Source: Sediminibacterium ginsengisoli
Lineage (GTDB): Bacteria; Bacteroidota; Bacteroidia; Chitinophagales; Chitinophagaceae
Length of the DNA: 20,190 nucleotides
Assembly (NCBI GenBank): GCA_943324415.2
Contig: CALPLN020000015.1
Location: 1 to 20,190 of the forward strand
Direction of reading: 5' to 3'
The notes beneath the pieces were generated by a model. It was given only the letters and a program-made list of their open reading frames with translations, was not told where the DNA came from and searched no databases. The position numbers and the translations under genes were made by a program. Shown piece by piece: positions 14,438 through 20,190 of the stretch (its first letter is position 1; each line of letters begins with the position of its first letter).

Positions 14438-15662
14438 AAGGCATAGCAAAGGTTACAAAAGCAGCCCATACCGCATAGGCTGGGATAAATAATGCAATCT
14501 CCTTTTCTACATCAAGTATTGAGGCTTTGCCTTTTAAGTTTTTAATTAAGCCATAAGAGACAAATAACAAATGAACAAACATTAAAAGGTTTGCGCCCAA
14601 TACTGCTAGCCTATTTGGGGAAATACCAAATTCAGAAAGTCTAAATGCAATAGCTGATAGTGCCATCGCATTGGCAATGATGGTCAATAATGAAAGACCA
14701 AATAGCATGATCAAATTCATTTTGGAACTAGCATTTTTAGTTGCTTCAGTTAATGAGAATAAAATAATAGCCATAACACCTATCAATAAGACATTGAATA
14801 ACAAAAGGAAATTACGATCGTTATAAATATTCTTTCCAGTATACATTAAGGCAGCAAGAAATACCAACAGGGTGATGAATACAAGGGGCGTGAAAATTCT
14901 TGCAATGGTAGGAGAAATTTTATTTACCAGCTGGGGATTGTTTTGAACTAAATAAGTAGACAGCATTGGAATTGCAGCTAAAGCCCATACAGCTATTTGT
15001 TCAAAATAGAATTGCTTAATATCTATTTTCAATAATTCAAATAAAGCAATCGTGATCCCAGTAAACAAGACTCCTGAAATAAATATCAAGGCAGTCATCA
15101 CAATAAAATTGCCGTTGAATTTTAAAAATGCAATTTTCTTTTGGCTATTCCTAATATCACCACCTACAAAAGCATAACCTAGGATAGACCACAGGAAAAT
15201 AGGTAAATGAATTAAAGACAATATAAAAGTTGAACTCTGTTCGTTATAAGGTAGACTATTGATAAAAATAGCCGATCCAATAAATAAAATCATTGGTAAA
15301 ATAAATGAAGTCGTTTCTAACTTTTGCTTCCAAATAAAGTACATACTTAAAATAGGGAAAACAATAAAGCCTATATTTTTAGATAAATAGACATCATATT
15401 CAATTCCTAAAAATCCTGGCACTTTTGCAATAAGTCCGCCCACAAATGTAGCAAGCACAATAAAAATAATTTCATTTATATTAATCCTAGTAACATTTTC
15501 TTGTGTAAAGTTTAATCTTTCATTCCAAACCTGAGCGGATGGTGTATCTTTCATTTCTTCATACACAGTATTGAATGCAAGTACAAATGCAGCTTGATTG
15601 TCACGATACAATTTTTCAAGTTGTTTTGGATTGTTGATATTGATTTTAATTTCGTTTTCCAT
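14415..15662 (-). CDS. Polytopic membrane protein, DUF4153-like
   Basis: A 415-residue protein: a hydrophilic N-terminus of about 60 residues and then some ten to twelve hydrophobic helices to the C-terminus, without a signal peptide. Overall size and spacing resemble DUF4153 membrane proteins of Bacteroidota, but no diagnostic motif could be confirmed by eye. It lies 58 bp downstream of the winged-helix regulator gene on the same strand and is probably in the same unit. Comparable Bacteroidota regulator genes sit next to genes for large inner-membrane proteins such as CreD. Function unknown. Confidence 0.75.
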   Translation of the reverse strand: MENEIKININNPKQLEKLYRDNQAAFVLAFNTVYEEMKDTPSAQVWNERLNFTQENVTRININEIIFIVLATFVGGLIAKVPGFLGIEYDVYLSKNIGFIVFPILSMYFIWKQKLETTSFILPMILFIGSAIFINSLPYNEQSSTFILSLIHLPIFLWSILGYAFVGGDIRNSQKKIAFLKFNGNFIVMTALIFISGVLFTGITIALFELLKIDIKQFYFEQIAVWALAAIPMLSTYLVQNNPQLVNKISPTIARIFTPLVFITLLVFLAALMYTGKNIYNDRNFLLLFNVLLIGVMAIILFSLTEATKNASSKMNLIMLFGLSLLTIIANAMALSAIAFRLSEFGISPNRLAVLGANLLMFVHLLFVSYGLIKNLKGKASILDVEKEIALFIPAYAVWAAFVTFAMPFIFLHMS

Positions 15663-15720
15663 AATTTAATTAAATAGTATGTTAAAGGATCGATCGTTGT
15701 AGTTTAAACAATTGAGTAGC

Positions 15721-16020
15721 CTAATGCCTTTGTTGAATTAATTGCTCCAATGCGTCAAGATGCGCACTGAATGCTTTTTTGCCTTCCTCAGTTACGGTAT
15801 AAGTTGTGTTTGGTTTTTTCCCAACAAACTGTTTGGTAATTGAGATATAGGCTGCTTTTTCAAGTGCGGCAAGATGACTGGCCATATTTCCATCTGTTAG
15901 TTGAAGTTGTTCTTTTAGTGTTCCAAAATCAACCACCTCATTGACTAACAAAATTGACATGATCCCTAATCTAACACGACTTTCAAAAGCTTTATTTAAT
16001 GCAGCTATATAATTTTTCAC
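15721..16020 (-). CDS. Winged-helix transcriptional regulator (HTH_34 type)
   Basis: A 99-residue DNA-binding protein: LNKAFESRVRLGIMSILLVNEVVDFGTLKEQLQLTDGNMASHLAALEKAAYISITKQFVGKKPNTTYTVTEEGKKAFSAHLDALEQLI. It is typical of the stand-alone winged-helix proteins PF13601, with the recognition helix around DGNMASHLAALEKA and a K-x-P-x-T-x-Y-x-(V/L)-T wing. No effector domain is present. It starts at GTG (16020-16018), and this GTG overlaps the upstream gene's TGA as GTGA, indicating translational coupling. It probably controls its own unit. Confidence 0.88.
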   Translation of the reverse strand: MKNYIAALNKAFESRVRLGIMSILLVNEVVDFGTLKEQLQLTDGNMASHLAALEKAAYISITKQFVGKKPNTTYTVTEEGKKAFSAHLDALEQLIQQRH

Positions 16021-16664
16021 TTCTCGTATTTAAAGTAGATGTAAAGGCCGTAAGCAATATGTAATACGCCAAATCCCAATGCCCAGAAAAGCAACGCATA
16101 GTCCACATAAAAAGCAGCAATAAGACCAAGCAATATTTCAATCACGCCTAAGGACCTGATATCATGAAGGGTATACTTGCTCGCATTAAAAATAGCCAAG
16201 CCATAAAATAAAATGGTAGTTGGCAATATCAAAGCGACATGTCCGTGAAATAAAAGAATACAACAAAAAATTGCACCCGCTACTAAAGGAATAGCCATGT
16301 TAATGACCAATCTTTTTGCAGTTGCATCCCAAATAGGTAGTGATTTAGCTGATGCTTTACGCATGGAAAGTGTAATTGCCACAACCAATGCCACAACCAA
16401 TAATAAAATAAGCTCGGTCAATAGAAATTGGTACACAGTATTGTTTAAGCTTCCATCAGGATTGACAATACGAGTGTAATAGCCAGGTTCATTGAATTGC
16501 ATACCTAAAAAATTGTACGCCACAATGACTCCCGATATGGCGATCAAGCCAACAACGATTCCTGCTAAACCACTCAATGATAAAAATCTTGATGAACGCT
16601 CCATCATGGAACGTATATCCTTAATTGCGTCTAATTGATCCTGTTGATGCTCCATATTTGACAT
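16017..16664 (-). CDS. Membrane protein coupled to a winged-helix regulator
   Basis: A 215-residue protein with a short polar N-terminus (QDQLDAIKDIRSMMERSSRFLSLSGLAGI) and then about six membrane helices in three hairpins to a positively charged C-terminus (YFKYEK). The 'IRxMMERSSRFLSLSG' beginning is a recurrent feature of small Bacteroidota membrane proteins encoded directly before an HTH_34 regulator, as here. It has no catalytic motif. Its stop overlaps the regulator's GTG by 4 bp. The start may be the ATG at 16664 or the one three codons later (16655). A good promoter lies just upstream. Confidence 0.8.
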   Translation of the reverse strand: MSNMEHQQDQLDAIKDIRSMMERSSRFLSLSGLAGIVVGLIAISGVIVAYNFLGMQFNEPGYYTRIVNPDGSLNNTVYQFLLTELILLLVVALVVAITLSMRKASAKSLPIWDATAKRLVINMAIPLVAGAIFCCILLFHGHVALILPTTILFYGLAIFNASKYTLHDIRSLGVIEILLGLIAAFYVDYALLFWALGFGVLHIAYGLYIYFKYEK

Positions 16665-16685
16665 ATTTAAAAGTACTTTGAATTA

Positions 16686-16717
16686 CAAAGTAATAATGTA
16701 TTTATTATTCCGCCAAA
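16686..16717 (-). promoter_or_regulatory. Promoter of the membrane protein/regulator unit
   Basis: On the minus strand TTTG (16717-16714) is followed after exactly 20 bp by TTACTTTG (16693-16686), seven of eight matches to TAnnTTTG. Both element sequence and spacing fit the Bacteroidota housekeeping promoter. Transcription would start near 16680, about 15 nt before the ATG at 16664. Confidence 0.6.
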
Positions 16718-16756
16718 TTTTTTGAATCAATTTTGTTCCTAACATTGCAATGAAAC

Positions 16757-17383
16757 ATGCATTATCCAGTCAAATTAACCCAAATAAGTGCCGAAAAAGC
16801 AATCTATATCCCTGATTATGAACAGGTTAAGGAAGTATACGCTTCATTGATAAAAATTGACCCAAATACCCCCTTCCCCTTTTGGGCTAAACTGTGGCCC
16901 TCTTCAATTGCCCTAGTAAATGTATTAGAAAACAATCCCGATTGGATAAAAGACAAACAGGTACTAGAGCTTGGAGCTGGCGTTGGATTGCCCTCATTGA
17001 AGCTAGCCGGAATAGCAAAGTCCATACAAGTAAGTGATTACGAAAATGAGGCTGTTGCACTTCTGCAAAAAAATATTGCGCATCTGAATTTAAAGAATGT
17101 TCAAGCACTGCAGTTGGACTGGAATCATCTGACTATATCAATCCAACCTGATGTGCTGATCTTAAGTGATGTCAATTATGATCCTTCACAATTTGATACG
17201 CTGATACAACTCATTACAAATATGCTTTTGGATGGATGCACTGTTCTACTATCCACACCACAAAGGATTATGGCAAGTCCATTTGTTCAGGCATTGGAAA
17301 CCTATATTCAAACTACATATCTAGAGGAGGTGGATGAAATGGGAACGACTAAAGAAATAAGTATTTTAGTATTATCAAAATAA
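16757..17383 (+). CDS. METTL21/Methyltransf_16-like protein methyltransferase
   Basis: A 208-residue class I methyltransferase. The segment PFWAKLWPSSIALVNVL (41-57) corresponds to the 'WxxLWPSxxALxxxL' hallmark of the seven-beta-strand lysine methyltransferase group (PF10294). It is followed by motif I VLELGAGVGLPSL (69-81), post-I VSDYENEAV (92-100), LDWNHL (120-125) and LILSDVNYD (134-142), the last in the place of the DxxY motif. Eukaryotic relatives methylate Lys in chaperones and elongation factors. The bacterial substrate is unknown. It is the first gene of a four-gene operon with an 11-bp gap to the next. Confidence 0.85.
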   Translation: MHYPVKLTQISAEKAIYIPDYEQVKEVYASLIKIDPNTPFPFWAKLWPSSIALVNVLENNPDWIKDKQVLELGAGVGLPSLKLAGIAKSIQVSDYENEAVALLQKNIAHLNLKNVQALQLDWNHLTISIQPDVLILSDVNYDPSQFDTLIQLITNMLLDGCTVLLSTPQRIMASPFVQALETYIQTTYLEEVDEMGTTKEISILVLSK

Positions 17384-17394
17384 GAGCAACTACT

Positions 17395-17745
17395 ATGAAC
17401 AAAGATTTTCAAACAGTAGATGAATACATTCAAAGTTTTCCGAAAAAGACACAAGCTCATTTAAAAGCAATTCGAGAAATAATTAAATCAACTGCACCAG
17501 AAGCCGTTGAACAAATTGCCTATAAAATGCCTGCATATAAATACAATAAAAAGCCACTTGTTTATTTTGCTGGATATGAAAAACATATAGGATTTTATGC
17601 TACCCCTAATACGCATGAGCAGTTTTCGAAACAATTGTCTATCTATAAACAAGGTAAAGGATCTGTACAATTTCCTATTGAAGCGCCATTACCCATTGCG
17701 TTAATTGAAGCAATGATTCGATTTAAATTGAAAAGTATGCAATAA
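17395..17745 (+). CDS. DUF1801 (YdhG/CyaY-like) protein
   Basis: A 116-residue protein matching the DUF1801 family: TVDEYIQSFPKKTQAHLKAIREIIKSTAPEAVEQIAYKMPAYKYNKKPLVYFAGYEKHIGFYATP and the GKGSVQFPIEAPLPIALIEAMIRFKLKSM ending are the conserved blocks. Some members are called iron chaperones because of a frataxin-like fold, which is suggestive only. It is cytosolic. The start is 11 bp after the methyltransferase stop, and the next start is 5 or 29 bp downstream. Confidence 0.9.
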   Translation: MNKDFQTVDEYIQSFPKKTQAHLKAIREIIKSTAPEAVEQIAYKMPAYKYNKKPLVYFAGYEKHIGFYATPNTHEQFSKQLSIYKQGKGSVQFPIEAPLPIALIEAMIRFKLKSMQ

Positions 17746-17774
17746 CTTTAATGCCATACAATCTACAATCGATT

Positions 17775-18299
17775 ATGGACCAAATTGACATCATACAAAT
17801 CAATCATACTGACATTAAGGCCTTACAACAAATAGGACGACAAACTTTTGCTGAAACTTTCGCCGAAAGCAATAGCCCAGAAAATATGACCAAATATTTA
17901 GAAGAGGCTTACGCAGATGAAAAACTAACCGAAGAGTTGAATAACCCAAATTCAGTTTTCTATTTTGCAAAAGCGGACAGCCAAGTGATAGGTTATTTAA
18001 AATTAAATTTTGGAGCTTCTCAAACCGAACTTAAAGACAATACTGCATTGGAAATTGAAAGGATATATGTTACCAAAGAATATCATGGTAAAAAAGTTGG
18101 ACAACTGCTTTATGATAAATCCATCGAAGTGGCTAAAGATAAAATGGTGAACTATGTATGGCTTGGGGTGTGGGAGGAAAATAAAAGAGCGATACAGTTT
18201 TATACTAAAAATGGATTTGTGGAATTTGATAAGCATGTCTTTGTATTAGGGGATGATGCTCAGACGGATATCATGATGAAAAAAACAATTATAAAGTAG
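17775..18299 (+). CDS. paiA: PaiA-like polyamine N-acetyltransferase (GNAT)
   Basis: The ATG at 17775 gives 174 residues (MDQIDIIQINHTDIKALQQIGRQTFAETF...); an in-frame ATG at 17751 adds eight residues and is the alternative. The sequence tracks B. subtilis PaiA closely: FAETFAESNSPENMTKYLEEAY, LEIERIYVTKEYHGKKVGQLLYDKSIE (the acetyl-CoA loop), VWLGVWEENKRAIQFYTKNGFVE, and the ending GDDAQTDIMMKKT. PaiA acetylates spermidine and spermine. Substrate transfer to this protein is an inference from similarity recalled from memory. It lies within the four-gene operon. Confidence 0.88.
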   Translation: MDQIDIIQINHTDIKALQQIGRQTFAETFAESNSPENMTKYLEEAYADEKLTEELNNPNSVFYFAKADSQVIGYLKLNFGASQTELKDNTALEIERIYVTKEYHGKKVGQLLYDKSIEVAKDKMVNYVWLGVWEENKRAIQFYTKNGFVEFDKHVFVLGDDAQTDIMMKKTIIK

Positions 18300-18302
18300 A
18301 TC

Positions 18303-18944
18303 ATGTTACCAGAAGTAAGCCATTTTATAGAAGGAGCCACGCAATGGCAGGAAGAAATGAACCTATTAAGGCGTATTCTATTGGAATGTAAATTAGAAGA
18401 AGCCTACAAATGGAAGAAACCATGCTACACATATAATGCGAGCATTGTAGTGATGATTCAACCCTTTAAAACACATTGTGATTTAGGCTTTTTTAATGGC
18501 GCACTATTGAAAGACAAGGAACAACTTTTAGAAAAAGCCGGGGAACATACACAAGCAGCTAGGCAAATGAGATTTGCCAATGTGAAAGAAATAGCCAAAT
18601 TAAAAACAACTATTAAAAGCTATCTCAAAGAAGCCATAGATATAGAAGCAAAGGGATTGAAATTTGAATCAACAGAAGCGTCTAAGTCTATCCAAGTAGA
18701 AGAGCTTGAAACGATATTTAAAAAGAATAAAGCATTGCAAAAAGCATTCCTTGCATTGACACCAGGAAGGCAGCGCGCCTACTTAATCCATTTTGCAGGA
18801 GCCAAACAATCTGCAACAAGGATTGCTAGAATCGAAAAACACTCCGACGCAATATTAGCAGGCAGAGGTATCAGTGATTGCACTTGTGGATTGTCAAAAA
18901 GAATGCCTTACTGTGATGGATCGCATAAATATGCAAATCGATAA
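18303..18944 (+). CDS. YdeI/DUF1801-like protein with C-terminal CDGSH [2Fe-2S] motif
   Basis: A 213-residue protein. Residues about 10-110 form a DUF1801-type domain (EAYKWKKPCYTYNASIVVMIQPFKTHCDLGFFNGALLKD). Residues about 130-187 form the YdeI/OmpD-associated helical domain (LETIFKKNKALQKAFLALTPGRQRAYLIHFAGAKQSATRIARIEKH). The C-terminus has CTCGLSKRMPYCDGSHK: Cys193-x-Cys195-x2-Ser198-x3-Pro202-x-Cys204-Asp-Gly-Ser-His208, an exact fit to the CDGSH iron-sulfur consensus, including the three-Cys/one-His ligand spacing of mitoNEET. It is therefore likely to bind a [2Fe-2S] cluster. It is the last gene of the operon, 3 bp after the acetyltransferase. Confidence 0.9.
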   Translation: MLPEVSHFIEGATQWQEEMNLLRRILLECKLEEAYKWKKPCYTYNASIVVMIQPFKTHCDLGFFNGALLKDKEQLLEKAGEHTQAARQMRFANVKEIAKLKTTIKSYLKEAIDIEAKGLKFESTEASKSIQVEELETIFKKNKALQKAFLALTPGRQRAYLIHFAGAKQSATRIARIEKHSDAILAGRGISDCTCGLSKRMPYCDGSHKYANR

Positions 18945-18964
18945 ATTACTAAAGGTAAAACTAT

Positions 18965-19807
18965 CTACCCTATTTTAACCGATGTCATGGTCAAAGATCC
19001 TCCAACTGGCTTGTCGTTGAAAAATGAAACCGCATCTTCCTTACCTTGTAAGCCTAGCGTATATAAAAGAGGTAGATAATGTTCTGGTGTAGGGATGGCC
19101 AACATGGCTTCTTTACCTAAAGTATTGTAATGAATCAATGGTTGATGATCCTTATGTAAGATTAGATCCTTAAATGTTTGATTCATTTGTAAAGCCCAGT
19201 CATACCCATATGCAGGACCATCTAGTTTATCCCAAGCCACCATGCGTAAATTATGCACCATATTGCCACTACCAATAATCAAGACCCCTTTTTTACGCAA
19301 TTGGTATAATTCCTTAGCTAAGGCATAATGGAAGGCAGGGTCTTTGGTGTAATCAATACTTAATTGCAAAACTGGAATGTTGGCATCTGGATACATATGT
19401 CTTATCACTGTCCAAGTGCCGTGATCCAATCCCCAATCATGATCCAGTTCCACCTGTGTGCTATGAATCATAGAAGCAGTCTCTTTGGCGATCGCAGGAT
19501 TTCCTGGTGCAGGATATTCAACTTTAAACAGTGCTTCCGGGAAACCACCAAAATCATGAATTGTTTTTGGAAAATCCATAGCGGTGATACTCGTACCTTT
19601 TGTAAACCAGTGTGCAGATATGACTAAAACCGCATTGGGTGTTGGGATCTCTTTAGCCATTGCCTTCCAACGATTGCTAAATTCATTGTCCTCAATCCCA
19701 TTCATAGGCGAGCCGTGACCAATGAATAATACAGGCATTAGATAATTTTGATCTTGCAGGGTTTCAGTGAAACTTTTAAATGCCCCTAAAGTATTGATCG
19801 CGCTCAT
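18965..19807 (-). CDS. ygiD: YgiD-type 4,5-DOPA extradiol dioxygenase
   Basis: A 280-residue LigB-superfamily enzyme. The blocks MPVLFIGHGSPMN (His31), LVISAHWFTKG (His66), HDFGGFPEALFKVEYPAPG, LDHDWGLDHGTWTVIRHMYPDANIPVLQLSID, VLIIGSGNMVHNLR and TPEHYLPLLY are the conserved parts of YgiD/DODA, including the metal-binding histidines. These Zn/Fe enzymes cleave catechol rings such as L-DOPA at the 4,5 bond. The N-terminal 23 residues before MPVLF are normal for Bacteroidota members, so the ATG at 19807 is kept. It starts 13 bp after the ABM-type gene, so the two are probably one operon. Confidence 0.92.
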   Translation of the reverse strand: MSAINTLGAFKSFTETLQDQNYLMPVLFIGHGSPMNGIEDNEFSNRWKAMAKEIPTPNAVLVISAHWFTKGTSITAMDFPKTIHDFGGFPEALFKVEYPAPGNPAIAKETASMIHSTQVELDHDWGLDHGTWTVIRHMYPDANIPVLQLSIDYTKDPAFHYALAKELYQLRKKGVLIIGSGNMVHNLRMVAWDKLDGPAYGYDWALQMNQTFKDLILHKDHQPLIHYNTLGKEAMLAIPTPEHYLPLLYTLGLQGKEDAVSFFNDKPVGGSLTMTSVKIG

Positions 19808-19820
19808 AGTGTAAAATTAA

Positions 19821-20190
19821 TCAATATCTCTCTTTTTTAGCACTTACAACTAATTCGGTGTCGATTAACTCAAGAGCCAAGACCATATCCTTTACAGTTT
19901 CCTTGTATATTTTAAAATGAGGGGTTAAAATATGAGCTTGATAGGCTTCTTGACTAGCATATACTTCTAAAATGGTTATTTGTGTTGCATCTTTTTTATC
20001 AGCAACGGCAGTATAAGACAATACACCCGGCTCTAATTTTATTGCCGCATTCATTTGTTCTTGCAGTGCCACTTTGTATGCACTAAGTTGATTGGTATCT
20101 TCTTTGATTTTTGCAATTCTATACATGCTATTTGATGATTGAGCATTTGAATAAAGGGTAATGGTTAGTAGTACCCCAGTCATTAGCATA
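19821..20190 (-). CDS. Exported ABM-type (quinol monooxygenase-like) protein, probably 5' truncated
   Basis: The visible 122 residues begin MLMTGVLLTITLYSNAQSS, which looks like the hydrophobic and cleavage part of a signal peptide lacking its usual basic start, so the true N-terminus is probably just outside the window. The remainder is one antibiotic-biosynthesis-monooxygenase domain of the dimeric alpha/beta-barrel fold: YRIAKIKEDTNQLSAYKVALQEQMNAAIKLEPGVLSYTAVADKKDATQITILEVYASQEAYQAHILTPHFKIYKETVKDMV. The LEPGVLSY, I-x-E-x-YAS-x-EAYQAH and TPHF-x-Y blocks are characteristic. Relatives include the quinol monooxygenase YgiN. Signal peptide plus ABM domain suggests a periplasmic location. 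It precedes the dioxygenase gene by 13 bp. Confidence 0.87.
   Translation of the reverse strand, partial: MLMTGVLLTITLYSNAQSSNSMYRIAKIKEDTNQLSAYKVALQEQMNAAIKLEPGVLSYTAVADKKDATQITILEVYASQEAYQAHILTPHFKIYKETVKDMVLALELIDTELVVSAKKERY

Noticed and set aside
1..20190. CRISPR arrays, insertion sequences, integrase or phage genes, tRNA or rRNA genes.
   Set aside because: No tandem spaced repeats, transposase motifs, terminal inverted repeats with target duplications, or conserved tRNA/rRNA segments were seen on reading the window.

Overview
The window is AT-rich chromosomal DNA from a member of the Bacteroidota, most probably an aerobic Chitinophagaceae/Sphingobacteriia-type bacterium. The reasons are the lack of Shine-Dalgarno sequences before most starts, several TAnnTTTG-type minus-7 boxes (TACCTTTG, TACCTTTA, TAAATTTG) close to start codons, short lipoprotein and Sec signal peptides, and typical Bacteroidota protein families. 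Family calls come from reading motifs; no database search was possible.

Layout. (1) 1-3701: the 3' part of a phosphoribosyltransferase, a small lipoprotein, a gene-free stretch with a strong minus-strand terminator and a possible small RNA (about 1219-1434), a parallel beta-helix lipoprotein and a PhnA-type zinc-ribbon protein. (2) 3815-5836: two adjacent L,D-transpeptidases of different subfamilies, both exported. (3) 5841-7981: a DEAD-box RNA helicase that must start at TTG, and a short-chain dehydrogenase. (4) 8034-11559: a minus-strand arsenic operon, arsR-arsM-arsC-MFS transporter-SAM methyltransferase, with a 24-bp palindromic operator directly before arsR. A class C beta-lactamase-like hydrolase is divergent from it.

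(5) 12829-14437: a PepSY-type membrane protein, an exported VOC/glyoxalase-fold protein and an SRPBCC protein. (6) 14415-16664: a minus-strand unit of membrane protein, winged-helix regulator and polytopic membrane protein, with a GTGA stop/start overlap and a well-formed promoter. (7) 16757-18944: a tight plus-strand operon of a METTL21-like methyltransferase, a DUF1801 protein, a PaiA-like polyamine acetyltransferase and a YdeI-like protein with a perfect C-terminal CDGSH [2Fe-2S] motif. (8) 18965-20190: a YgiD-type extradiol dioxygenase behind an exported ABM-type monooxygenase cut by the window end.

The most coherent pathway is arsenic handling: sensing (ArsR), arsenate reduction (ArsC), arsenite methylation (ArsM) and probably export. 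The only transporter in the operon is an MFS protein rather than Acr3 or ArsB. This, the trailing second methyltransferase, the YdeI-CDGSH fusion, the three-gene membrane/regulator unit and the candidate small RNA are the points most worth following up.
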